From NCBI GenBank assembly GCA_030710605.1, contig CP092874.1, positions 19,501,205 through 19,565,204 of the forward strand: 64,000 bases of DNA. The letters run 5' to 3'. How positions within the stretch are numbered: the stretch's first letter is position 1; each line of letters opens with the position of its first letter. The DNA is from Cordylochernes scorpioides (taxonomy: Eukaryota > Arthropoda > Arachnida > Pseudoscorpiones > Chernetidae). The translations under genes and the position numbers were made by a program. Under the pieces are notes generated by a model, which was not told where the DNA came from, made no database searches, and was given only the letters and a program-made list of their open reading frames with translations. This document shows positions 53,491 to 64,000 of this stretch, one piece after another.

Positions 53491-53699
53491 GGCTTTTCTT
53501 GATTTATCAAGAAATTGGGTTGGCCAAATATCAGGGAACAGGCTAAATCAATGTTTAGTTGATTTATGTTCCACAAGATGGCGCTCTGCCATCTGTAAAG
53601 CACATGTGCTCCTGGTCAGGATATGCCTTTTTTATTTTTAATATCAACACCTGACCCTTTTATTTTATTTTTTTCTATTGTTTTTTCATAGATATATAT

Positions 53700-54060
53700 A
53701 GATATAGATGTAAATTTTGCAGGGAGGAAATTGACCTATAAAAATAAAAGTTGCCTCTCCTGGCAAAATAGACGCTAAAACTAAACATCTATTGACGCTC
53801 AGTTTTAGCGTCTATTTTGGCGGGAGAGGTACATTTATATATATTTAAAAACATAAGGGGTAAATGTGTCATTTATTTATTTTGTGTCAACACAATATTT
53901 TGTAGAAGAACATTTTTAAATGACGCTTATATTAATATATAATAAAGGACATACATGTATATATGTGGCATTTAGTTTTAGCATCTATTTTGACGGGAGA
54001 GGCGACCTTTATTTTTATATATATCAATTTCCTCCCGGCAAATTTTCCATCTATATATAT
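53700..54060. mobile_element. FB2-type foldbacks, nested
   Basis: 53705-53830 is a short foldback (GCAGGGAGGAAATTGACCTA, GTCTATTTTGGCGGGAGAGG). 53965-54050 holds a further arm ending GGCAAATTTTCCATCTATAT. Confidence 0.65.
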
Positions 54061-54084
54061 ATATATATATATATATAGGCATAT

Positions 54085-54190
54085 ATTGGATTTAATAAAA
54101 TATTTATTTTGCCAATATTTCGGCTGGCTGAACGCCAAACCTTATCAAGGCATTACATTTTTGTATACACAAACTCAGCGCCGCATAGTG
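54085..54190. mobile_element. Penelope-like terminus type B
   Basis: GCCAATATTTCGGCTGGCTG, AACGCCAAACCTTATCAAGG, ACTCAGCGCCGCATAGTGTT. Confidence 0.5.
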
Positions 54191-54344
54191 TTATAATATC
54201 ACAGTTGAAATCATTTGTATATATATATATATATGAGTGTATGCATATATGCAAATGAAGAAAATTACCTTGAAAAAAAATTCGTTTGTAATAGAAATTA
54301 TTTTAGTATATCGATTTCTAGGAAATATTTTTCATACTATTTAT

Positions 54345-55074
54345 TTTGAAAATAGAGCAATCCATAAATAAATCTGTAATTAAAAAGGCATATGTTGGAT
54401 CAAAATATCATTTATTTTACCAATATTTCAGTTGACTGAACGCCTGAAAACTATTTATATTTTGATTTTTTTTTTTCGATTCATAGATATCCAGCGTGAC
54501 CAAGTAGTCATTTATCTTTGTGACCCTATATAACAAGAGAAAAATATTTTTTTTATATAAAAGTCGCTCCAGATTTTTTACTTGGTCGTGAAATTCCCAT
54601 TTACCATCAGACGATGCCGCTAATGGCGCCATTTTTTACCTTGTTGCCGGAGGCGATTTAGTTTGTTCGTCTGCAAACGTTCTATCGAGTTATTAAAAAC
54701 TTTTTTATACAATGACCCCTCCTCCTCTTCCTCTTTTATTAGGTTAATATCTAATAGGGCCATTTATCAACTTATTTTTGTTAATTTAAAATACAGACGA
54801 ATGTTTTAATATGATGAAAATTCATTTTTAACGTATATCTCGTTTATATTTTAATTAAAAAATGACCATTATCTATATATTAATCGATACATTTTTAGGC
54901 TGCTGTGTGCTTAATGTTATTTTATAAAATTAAGAATATGTGAACCATGCTTAGGCTGTTTAAATTATTTGTTATCTGATGACTAAGGAGGAAAAATTGG
55001 GAGAGTCCAGAGGACAACTTGACAACGAACTGCCGAGAAAGGCATCATCAGAAAATAGCAGAACGGCAAAGAAT
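54345..55074. other. Left flank of the large 59-bp array
   Basis: 54345-54440 is a type B Penelope-like end. 54445-54620 corresponds to the gap at 18200. 54620-55074 matches 18300-18723. The ATGGCGCCATT stretch at 54620 begins a minus-strand frame MAPLAASSDGKWEFHDQV that runs 71 codons; it might be a first exon, but nothing supports it further. Confidence 0.4.
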
Positions 55075-58000
55075 AGAAGAATGGAGGAACTACTGTCGAC
55101 AATAGACCTGATGTTAGCAGAACACCAAAGAAAAATGGAGGAACTACTGTCGACAATAGACCTGATGTTAGCAGAACACCAAAGAAGAGAAGAATGGAGG
55201 AACTACTGTCGACAATGGACCTGATATTAGCAGATCACCAAAGAAGAGAAGAATGGAGGAACTACTGTCGACAATGGACCTGATGTTAGCAGAACACCAA
55301 AGAAGAGAAGATTGAAGGAACTACTGTTGACAATGGACCTGATGTTAGCAGAACACAAAAGAAGAGAAGAATAGAGGAACTACTGTCGACAATGGATCTG
55401 ATGTTAGCAGATCACCAAAGAAGAGAAGAATGGAGGAACTACTGTCGACAATGGACCTGATGTTAGCAGAACACCAAAGAAGAGAAGAATGGAGGAACTA
55501 CTGTCGACAATGGACCTGATGTTAGCAGAACACCAAAGAAGAGAAGAATGGAGGAACTACTGTCGACAATGGACCTAATGTTAGCAGAACACCAAGAAGA
55601 GAAGAATGGAGGAACTACTGTCGACAATGGACCTAATGTTAGCAGAACACCAAAGAAGAGAAGAATGGAGGAACTACTGTCGACAATGGACCTAATGTTA
55701 GCAGAACACCAAGAAGAGAAGAATGGAGGAACTACTGTCGACAATGGACCTGATGTTAGCAGAACACCAAAGAAGAGAAGAATGGAGGAACTGCTGTCGA
55801 CAATGGACCTGATGTTAGCAGAACACCAAAGAAGAGAAGAATGGAGGAACTACTGTCGACAATGGACCTGGTGTTAGCAGAACACCAAAGAAGAGAAGAA
55901 TGGAGGAACTACTGTCGACAATGGACCTGATGTTAGCAGAACACCAAAGAAGAGAAGAATGGAGGAACTACTGTCGACAATGGACCTGATGTTAGCAGAA
56001 CACCAAAGAAGAGAAGAATGGAGGAACTACTGTCGACAATGGACCTGATGTTATCAGAACACCAAAGAAGAGAAGAATGGAGGAACTACTGTCGACAATG
56101 GACCTGATGTTAGCAGAACACCAAAGAAGAGAAGAATGGAGGAACTACTGTCGCCAATGGACCTAATGTTAGCAGAACACCAAGAAGAGAAGAATGGAGG
56201 AACTACTGTCGACAATGGACCTGATGTTAGCAGAACACCAAAGAAGAGAAGAATGGAGGAACTACTGTCGACAATGGACCTAATGTTAGCAGAACACCAA
56301 GAAGAGAAGAATGGAGGAACTACTGTCGACAATGGACCTGATGTTAGCAGAACACCAAAGAAGAGAAGAATGGAGGAACTGCTGTCGACAATGGACCTGA
56401 TGTTAGCAGAACACCAAAGAAGAGAAGAATGGAGGAACTACTGTCGACAATGGACCTGGTGTTAGCAGAACACCAAAGAAGAGAAGAATGGAGGAACTAC
56501 TGTCGACAATGGACCTGATGTTAGCAGAACACCAAAGAAGAGAAGAATGGAGGAACTACTGTCGACAATGGACCTGATGTTAGCAGAACACCAAAGAAGA
56601 GAAGAATGGAGGAACTACTGTCGACAATGGACCTGATGTTATCAGAACACCAAAGAAGAGAAGAATGGAGGAACTACTGTCGACAATGGACCTGATGTTA
56701 GCAGAACACCAAAGAAGAGAAGAATGGAGGAACTACTGTCGCCAATGGACCTGGTGTTAGCAGAACACCAAAGAAGAGAAGAATGGAGGAACTACTGTCG
56801 ACAATGGACCTGGTGTTAGCAGAACACCAAAGAAGAGAAGAATGGAGGAACTACTGTCGACAATGGACCTGATGTTAGCAGAACACCAAAGAAGAGAGGT
56901 ATGGAGGAACTACTGTCGACAATAGACCTGATGTTAGCAGAACACCAAAGAAGAGAAGAATGGAGGAACTACTGTCGACAATGGACCTGATGTTAGCAGA
57001 ACACCAAAGAAGAGAAGAATGGAGGAACTACTGTCGACAATGGACCTGATGTTAGCAGAACACCAAAGAAGAGAGGTATGGAGGAACTACTGTCGACAAT
57101 AGACCTGATGTTAGCAGAACACCAAAGAAGAGAAGAATGGAGGAACTACTGTCGACAATGGACCTGATGTTAGCAGAACACCAAAGAAGAGAAGAATGGA
57201 GGAACTACTGTCGACAATGGACCTGATGTTAGCAGAACACCAAAGAAGAGAGGTATGGAGGAACTACTGTCGACAATAGACCTGATGTTAGCAGAACACC
57301 AAAGAAGAGAAGAATGGAGGAACTACTGTCGACAATGGACCTGATGTTAGCAGAACACCAAAGAAGAGAAGAATGGAGGAACTACTGTCGACAATGGACC
57401 TGATGTTAGCAGAACACCAAAGAAGAGAAGAATGGAGGAACTACTGTCGACAATGGACCTGATGTTAGCAGAACACCAAAGAAGACAAGAATGAAGGAAC
57501 TACTGTCGACAATGGACCTGATGTTAACAGAACACCAAAGAAGAGAAGAATGGAGGAACTGCTGTCGCCAATGGACCTGATGTTAGCAGAACACCAAAGA
57601 AGAGAAGAATGGAGGAACTACTGTCGACAATGGACCTGGTGTTAGCAGAACACCAAAGAAGAGAAGAATGGAGGAACTACTGTGGACAATGGACCTGATG
57701 TTAGCAGAACACCAAAGAAGACAAGAATGGAGGAACTACTGTCGACAATGGACCTGATGTTAGCAGAACACCAAAGAAGAGAAGAATGGAGGAATTACTG
57801 TCGACAATGGACCTGATGTTAGCAGAACACCAAAGAAGAAAAGAATGGAGCAACTACTGTCGACAATAGACCTGATGTTAGCAGAACACAAAGAAGAGAA
57901 GAATGGAGGAACTACTGTGGACAATGGACCTGATGTTAGCAGAACACAAAAGAAGAGAAGAATGGAGGAACTACTGTCGACAATAGACCTGATGTTAGCA

Positions 58001-60285
58001 GAACACAAAGAAGACAAGAATGGAGGAACTACTGTGGACAATGGACCTGATGTTAGCAGAACACCAAAGAAGACAAGAATGGAGGAACTACTGTCGACAA
58101 TGGACCTGATGTTAGCAGAACACCAAAGAAGACAAGAATGGAGGAACTACTGTCGACAATAGACCTGGTGTTAGCAGAACACCAAAGAAGAGAAGAATGG
58201 AGCAACTACCGTCGACAATGGACCTGATGTTAGCAGAACACCAAAGAAGACAAGAATGGAGGAACTACTGTGGACAATGGACCTGATGTTAGCAGAACAC
58301 AAAAGAAGAGAAGAATGGAGGAACTACTGTTGACAATAGACCTGATGTTAGCAGAACACCAAAGAAGACAAGAATGGAGGAACTACTGTGGACAATGGAC
58401 CTGATGTTAGCAGAACACCAAAGAAGACAAGAATGGAGCAACTACCGTCGACAATGGACCTGATGTTAGCAGAACACCAAAGAAGAGAAGAATGGAGGAA
58501 CTACCGTCGACAATGGACCTGATGTTGGCAGAACACAAAAGAAGAGAAGAACAGAGGAACTACTGTCCTCAATGGACCTGATGTTATCAGAACACAAAAG
58601 AAGAGAAGAATAGAGGAACTAATGTCGACATTGGACCTGATGTTAGCAGAACACAAAAGAAGAGAAGAATGGAGGAACTACTGTGGACAATGGACCTGAT
58701 GTTAGCAGGACACCAAAGAAGAGAAGAATGGAGCAACTACCGTCGACAATGGACCTGATGTTAGCAGAACACAAAAGAAGAGAAGAACAGAGGAACTACT
58801 GTCCACAATGGACCTGATGTTATCAGAACACAAAAGAAGAGAAGAATAGAGGAACTAATGTCGACATTGGACCTGATGTTAGCAGAACACCAAAGAAGAC
58901 AAGAATGGAGGAACTACTGTCGACAATGGACCTGATGTTAGCAGAACACAAAAGAAGAGAAGAATAGAGGAACTCCTGTGGACAATGGACCAGATGTTAG
59001 CAGAACACCAAAGAAGAGAAGAACGGAGGAACTACTGTCGACAATGGACCTGATGTTAGCAGAACACCAAATAGGAGAAGAATGGAGGAACTACTGTCGA
59101 CAATGGACCTGATGTTAGCAGAACACAAAGAAGAGAAGAATGGAGCAACTACTGTCGACAATGGACCTGATGTTAGCAGAACACCAAAGAAGACAAGAAT
59201 GGAGGAACTACTGTGGACAATGGACCTGATGTTAGCAGAACACAAAAGAAGAGAAGAATGGAGGAACTACTGTCGACAATAGACCTGATGTTAGCAGAAC
59301 ACCAAAGAAGAGAAGAATGGAGGAACTACTGTCGACAATGGACCTGATGTTAGCAGAACACCAAAGAAGACAAGAATGGAGGAACTACTGTGGACAATGG
59401 ACCTGATGTTAGCAGAACACAAAAGAAGAGAAGAATGGAGGAACTACTGTCGACAATAGACCTGATGTTAGCAGAACACCAAAGAAGACAAGAATGGAGG
59501 AACTACTGTGGACAATGGACCTGATGTTAGCAGAACACAAAAGAAGAGAAGAATGGAGGAACTACTGTCAACAATGGACCTGATATTAGCAGAACACCAA
59601 AGAAGAGAAGAATGGAGTAACTACTGTCGACAATGGACCTAATGTTAGTAGAACACCAAAGAAGAGAAGAACAGAGGAACTACTGTCGACAATGGACCTG
59701 ATGTTAGCAGAACACCAAAGAAGACAAGAATGGAGGAACTACTGTGGACAATGGACCTGATGTTAGCAGAACACCAAAGAAGACAAGAATGGAGGAACTA
59801 CTGTCGACAATGGACCTGATGTTAGCAGAACACCAAAGAAGAGAAGAATGGAGGAATTACTGTCGACAATGGACCTGATGTTAGCAGAACACCAAAGAAG
59901 AGAAGAATGGAGCAACTACTGTCGACAATAGACCTGATGTTAGCAGAACACAAAGAAGAGAAGAATGGAGGAACTACTGTGGACAATGGACCTGATGTTA
60001 GCAGAACACAAAAGAAGAGAAGAATGGAGGAACTACTGTCGACAATAGACCTGATGTTAGCAGAACACAAAGAAGAGAAGAATGGAGGAACTACTGTGGA
60101 CAATGGACCTGATGTTAGCAGAACACCAAAGAAGACAAGAATGGAGGAACTACTGTCGACAATGGACCTGATGTTAGCAGAACACCAAAGAAGACAAGAA
60201 TGGAGGAACTACTGTCGACAATAGACCTGGTGTTAGCAGAACACCAAAGAAGAGAAGAATGGAGGAAACACTGTCGACAATGGAC
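55075..60285 (+). repeat. 59-bp satellite array, about 88 copies
   Basis: Same unit as 18724-20127, grown to about 5.2 kb. Higher-order structure is visible. A GAGGTATGGAGG variant recurs every 177 bp (three units) at 56896, 57073 and 57250. Two 330-bp segments at 55548 and 56136 repeat at an offset of 588 bp. Segments at 57845 and 59907 repeat 2062 bp apart. A GACAAGAATGG / CTGTGGACAA subtype dominates from 57.7 kb on. Open frames of about 105 codons are by-products. Confidence 0.97.
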
Positions 60286-60289
60286 CTGA

Positions 60290-60510
60290 AATTACACTCA
60301 TAGAGACAAAACTTAAGAAGGTTGTACCTTTTAGCATGTATATCGAGGTTCAGACAATATCTCTAAAAGATATTAAAGTGGCCTTTATTAAAAACACACG
60401 AGATAACCAAGTGGGAACAGATTTAACTCTGTATCCTTCAAAAAAAAAAAGATACCGGCGACATCAAAAACCTTCTATTTCCTTAAGTTTTGTCCATGAG
60501 TTTAGCAGAA
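60290..60510 (+). mobile_element. Tc1/mariner-type MITE ending the array, second copy
   Basis: Same insertion in the last 59-bp unit as at 20129-20345 (CACTCATAGAGACAAAACTT ... CTTAAGTTTTGTCCATGAG). The shared position shows that the MITE arrived before the duplication. Confidence 0.78.
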
Positions 60511-61339
60511 TGCCCAAATATCTACCGAAATAAAGAACTTGATAAAACCAGACTTGTCCATGCGACACCTATACACGAGTCCAAGGATGGCCAGATTTGA
60601 CCCGTGGAAGAATCTCTATTTCCGCCATTCCTAATTAGGCCTAACAAGCCCGACAGACGAACTTCCCTATTTGCCACCGGTCTGTTTGTTTACCTAGACG
60701 CCAATCTCACACAAGGCTTTACATTTTTTTTTTACCTAAACCTTTTATCTTTTTTATCTCCAAAAAATTCCCAGCGTGTCCTAATTCTTAAAATACCTTC
60801 GTACTTTAAAGATTGCTAATTGGAGATAAGTGGATTTCTTATTTTAATTATTTGATTATTTTACCGATAGATGGCACTAAGTCATCAGCAATTTAATTTG
60901 CATAATATGGAAGTATTCTTCCATTATTTTAATTCTCCTTGTTTTATCCTAGAAGGTTGGGAGGTAGCCTAGAGTGAGGTGTCGCTTAACTGAGGTAAAC
61001 GGACTCCAGTAATCTCTTTTATTACATAAATTGACTGACTGCTGGTAGCTAAAAACTGTCGCTATTTATATACAAAATTCTATGAAAAGCATTATGCAAA
61101 ACAGAATATTTGCATATCCATAATTCAATATGCAAGTACACTACACTCCTCTAATCTTTTTCTTTTTTTTTTTACTTCTTTTTAAGCATATCTTTCTTTG
61201 TCCGACTTCAGGGCGTGACATCATACCAGACGACCCTCAGTGGAATTCGTCTGATGAAAATAATATTTAATTTTACATATTTTCTTTATATTATAATCCT
61301 ATATAATCTTATATGTACAGTTAATATTCAATCTCAATC
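60511..61339. other. Second copy of 20346-20950, with an insertion
   Basis: CCATTCCTAATTAGGCCTAA and CCACCGGTCTGTTTGTTTAC match. 60950-61140 (GGTAGCCTAGAGTGAGGTGT) is absent from the first copy. No gene. Confidence 0.55.
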
Positions 61340-61735
61340 TCTTTCTCAATTTAATATGGTGCATCTGTTATAATAAATGGAAATTATTTTAGACGTCTAT
61401 GTTTCTTTTTAAAATAAAACAATTTTCTACTGCCCTTACACACACACAAAAACCTTTATTAAGACACACAGGTCTTACAGAGGATTCTCCTTAGGGTTAC
61501 AAGACGGAGAAACCTATGAAAGTGGGAAATATTACTGTCCTTACTGCATTGATAAAAATAAATGGGAGGGCCTGGCTCATCTGTGTTGAATTAAAATTGT
61601 GAAACCGCTGGAAGGGTTCTCCACTGATGAGCCAGGCCCTCCCATTATTTTATCAAAGCAGTAATGGCAGTAGAAAATTGTTTTATTTCGAAAAAAAACA
61701 TAGGCGTCTTAAATAGTTTCAATTTATTGTTTTAG
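61340..61735. mobile_element. FB1 foldback with a retroposon inserted
   Basis: FB1 arms (ATGGTGCATCTGTTATAATA; TAGGCGTCTTAAATAGTTTC) and centre CACTGATGAGCCAGGCCCTC. The left arm is interrupted at 61435-61530 by the TG-tailed piece also seen at 49118. Confidence 0.65.
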
Positions 61736-62142
61736 TAACTACCTTGTGATTTCTTCTATCTGCTTATGTTGTTGCTTATTTGTTTAATGGACATGTTCAT
61801 TTAATGTTCTTTTTCTTAATTGTTTATTTTCTGTTTGATAATTCTGTTACCTACTCTACTACAATTATTGTAAATAGTTTCACGCGCAATTATCCAGATC
61901 GGATATAGCGTGTCTTGTTTGCAACTGGTAATAAATAAAATTTTAGTTTAAAGTAAAAAAATATATAATCATTTTTATGTGGAAATTTGTTTTTGTGTTT
62001 TTTTTTCTTCAAATATATACGTAAAGACACTCATGAACTACACTTAAAGGACTTGTACTTTTTATAAGCGATCAGTATATGCCTCTTTTGTTTTTATATA
62101 TATATTCTGGAATTTAAAAATAAATTTTAATTAATATTTATT
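61736..62142. other. AT-rich spacer
   Basis: No gene or clear repeat border. The last 100 bases match 23250-23345. Confidence 0.4.
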
Positions 62143-62153
62143 CCGATAGATGG

Positions 62154-62452
62154 ATTATCACTGGTACAAACCATTGAAACAATTAGAAGAACTTCAAAAA
62201 CTCATTAGAAATCAACAAACAGCTTTAGCAAGACTAAGAAGTGGCCATATAAAAACCTTAAAATTTCAAAATGGACAAAAAAACCTTCAATAACTGATTG
62301 AAATACAATAGTGTGGAAGCTTCTCCGGAACATATCATGCTCAGAACTAACAATAAAGGACCTATTTTCCAGGCCTATAACTACCATCGCAAAATTGGAG
62401 AGGAGTGGACTTCAGGAATTGGTTTAACCATGGAGATAAGCATCTGACACCA
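62154..62452 (+). mobile_element. Truncated LINE fragment with 11-bp target duplication
   Basis: CCGATAGATGG stands at 62143-62153 and 62453-62463. Translation gives QQTALARLRSGHIKTL, then, in another frame, VEASPEHIM. This is the RNase H-to-zinc-tail region known from arthropod jockey-like elements. At least one frameshift; nothing else of the element remains. Confidence 0.75.
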
Positions 62453-62642
62453 CCGATAGATGGCACAAACCATCAATAACATTAATTTCTCTCGATCAGG
62501 AAATGCTCCTTTCTTAATTTTTCCATCTGATATTTGGTACTTTCTTCCATTTGTTCAAGTTTTCCAATAGATGGAACGATTTGTGTTTACGTTGTTTACA
62601 AAAAAACACTCGTATATCATTGTGGCAAAGATACAAATAGAT

Positions 62643-62892
62643 TAGTAAATTAAATTTAATTGCCATCTATCGTTAAAATTTTACACAAATAAATTTACTG
62701 GCAATGCGTTTCTTTTAAATATCATCAAATATTATCTCTACAGACCTTACTGCAATGATATGAGTTATTGAATGAGAGGGCTTGGCTTATTCAATAACTC
62801 ATATCATTGCGCAGTAAGGTATGTAGAGATAATATTTGATGATATTTAAAAGAAACGCATTGCCAGTAAATTTATTTGTGTAAAAAGAAAAT
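62643..62892. mobile_element. Nearly perfect foldback element with 11-bp target duplication
   Basis: Arms of about 100 bp (AAATTTACTGGCAATGCGTT ... TCATCAAATATTATCTCTAC) pair almost perfectly around GAGAGGGCTTGGC. TACAAATAGAT flanks it on both sides. The first copy of the locus (22205) lacks it, so it arrived after the duplication. A long foldback with a 9-11 bp duplication suggests a Mutator-type origin. Confidence 0.85.
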
Positions 62893-62903
62893 TACAAATA
62901 GAT

Positions 62904-63459
62904 CATCAGAAAAACACCAGCTGGGATTCTAGGCCTTTTTTTTCAAAGAGGACCAAACACTACGTGTCCTAGTTATGCCTACGTATTTAGGACTTAATGA
63001 GGCACAATGATACCTGATCATTAACACCAGACATCTGATCGGTATGTAAAAAATCGATTCATCTTGTTTTATTGAAGATATTAAATATCATTTGTCGTTG
63101 TTTGATGGTTCCTATGCTCTTTTTTTTTAATATTAGGACTCCTTGTTCTTAATATTACTCTGGGAGAATGTTTTTTATATGAGGCGATGGGACAAAAAAA
63201 GTTTTGATAACATTGTAATGAGGTTGATACCTTTTTAAATGTTTTTATAAAATATGTGTATCTCGGGGCGATGTTTCTATAGAGAATGGTTTACTATACC
63301 TCCATCATGTTAGAGGGTTTTGAGAAGTTTAGTTAGTTTTATGTTCGGTGAATATCTTCCTTCTTTGTTGGTATTTGAACCCGGAGTTGTACCTGTTTAG
63401 TTGACACTTTTTGTATGGAATTATCTCCATGGCCCCAATCTAATTTTTGCATATCCAAC
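62904..63459. other. Second copy of 22225-22600 and of the satellite leader
   Basis: AGCTGGGATTCTAGGCC, then TACCTCCATCATGTTAGAGG without the SINE, then TTGAACCCGGAGTTGTACCT as at 24390. Confidence 0.65.
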
Positions 63460-63756
63460 CCGTGTAGACATGTGGTGCACTTACAGTACAAACTGTCACA
63501 ACCCTCTACCCACCATGATGGCCTGGTACTACATGTGGTGTACTTACAGTACAAGCTGTCACAACCCTCTACCCACCATGATGGCCTGGTACTACATGTG
63601 TAGACATGTGGTGTACTTACAGTACAAGCTGCCACAACCCTCTACCCACCATGATGGCCTGGTACTACATGTGTAGACATGTGGTGTACTTACAGTACAA
63701 GCTGCCACAACCCTCTACCCACCATGATGGCCTGGTGCTACATATGTAGACATGAG
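63460..63756 (+). repeat. 79-bp satellite family, second array
   Basis: About four units, shorter (around 75 bp) because ATTATC is missing in CCACCATGATGGCCTGG; one unit is shorter still. Interrupted at 63757 by a second ORF1-type element. Confidence 0.95.
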
Positions 63757-64000
63757 ACAATTGACAATTAAAAACACATTTATTGACAACTCAGTCAATT
63801 GTTACACTCAAGTCAGTGGGGGGGGGAAAAATTACAATTATTTACAATAGTTTCATCAGCGGCACAACATTGACCTAAAGTCCGACAATTGGTCGAGAGC
63901 AGATTGATCATCGCCTCGAGCACGCTCGATGACAGAGCCCAAGAAGTTCGCAAGTATGCTCCTTTGGTTTGGATGTGCGCCGAGAATATCATTCCGTTCT
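63757..64000 (-). mobile_element. Second ORF1-type retrotransposon at the same satellite position
   Basis: Starts after TGTAGACATGAG with ACAATTGACAATTAAAAACA, the same 3' end as the 27139 element. AATAAA lies at the same distance. Interior DNA is clearly different (poly-G, then unrelated bases), so it is a diverged family member, not a copy made by the duplication. It continues beyond the window. Confidence 0.82.
63856..64000 (-). CDS. ORF1 protein C-terminus, partial
   Basis: 47 residues up to the stop. SILANFLGSVIERARGDDQ, then LSDFRSMLC, aligns with TLAGIVSAASERARSSDP and LRILSEML at the end of the ORF1 at 27199. Both keep ERAR, a following D and the L-x(3-4)-S-x-ML ending. The frame runs off the window, so the rest, including the zinc knuckle, cannot be seen. 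Confidence 0.75.
   Translation of the reverse strand, partial: ERNDILGAHPNQRSILANFLGSVIERARGDDQSALDQLSDFRSMLCR

Larger units (their letters stand above)
53295..53690. mobile_element. Head-to-head Penelope-like termini with hammerhead motifs
   Basis: The left arm 53295-53451 and right arm 53452-53600 are complements (AACAGAAATCAACTAAACAT; ATATTTGGCCAACACAATTT). Each arm holds one hammerhead motif. Inverted terminal copies are a known arrangement in Penelope-like elements; no protein lies between them. Confidence 0.65.

Noticed and set aside
54417-54632. Minus-strand frame MAPLAASSDGKWEFHDQV as a gene
   Set aside because: Short, ends in AT-rich sequence, and most of it is replaced by a gap in the paralogue, so coding conservation cannot be judged.
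55548-60224. Frames of about 105-109 codons (MEELLSTMDLMLAEHQ) as a repetitive protein
   Set aside because: 59 is not a multiple of 3, so the frame changes from unit to unit and both strands show similar openings; variants disrupt it freely.

Overview
This is repeat-dense, AT-rich, non-coding-looking DNA from an invertebrate animal genome. It holds no bacterial-style gene order and I found no intact host protein gene. Every protein-coding stretch I can recognise belongs to a transposable element. The mix of Tc1 and maT-type mariner transposases, Penelope-like GIY-YIG sequence, jockey/R1-like LINE tails, Helitron ends and an intron-bearing tRNA-Tyr fits an arthropod or similar invertebrate. 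A parasitic copepod would fit the maT-type transposases, but the sequence alone does not fix the species. Two 100-base N runs (18200-18299, 32948-33047) are assembly gaps.

Layout. 1-1335 is a 31-bp minisatellite. 1.6-12.9 kb is a patchwork of foldback elements (families FB1 and FB2), Penelope-like inverted termini, a SINE, two copies of a 370-390 bp retroposon, an intact Tc1 element (8791-10209), a 5'-truncated LINE and a short Helitron. 13.0-27.1 kb runs through a 33-bp minisatellite, a 123-bp array inside a MITE, a 59-bp array, a SINE, a Helitron carrying tRNA-Tyr, and a 79-bp satellite. That satellite is interrupted at 27139-29347 by an ORF1-only retrotransposon. 30-33 kb holds foldbacks, a LINE endonuclease fragment, a hAT MITE and a Penelope fragment. 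From 33.05 kb to the end, the order of the 5.7-27.1 kb region is repeated with many insertions: 33-bp minisatellite, 123-bp array, paired Penelope-like termini, retroposon, 59-bp array grown to about 5.2 kb, then 79-bp satellite and a second ORF1-type insertion. This makes most of the window an ancient direct segmental duplication. Two maT-type mariners (41648-42948 frameshifted; 47399-48702 intact), three more Helitrons and hammerhead ribozyme motifs lie in the sequence found only in the second copy.

Main ideas. (1) Two divergent ORF1-type retrotransposons sit at the same position of the same 79-bp unit in the same orientation, which suggests a satellite-specific target. (2) That satellite looks like an amplified 3' tail of a tRNA-derived SINE. 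(3) Short Helitrons carry tRNA genes or tRNA pieces (Tyr, Gly, Thr-like). (4) Penelope-like termini carry type I hammerhead motifs with intact core and stem I. (5) Several tandem arrays (123, 73, 36 and 79 bp) appear to have been born inside mobile elements.

All calls come from reading the sequence. Family names for short degenerate pieces are inference, and boundaries of old foldbacks are approximate.
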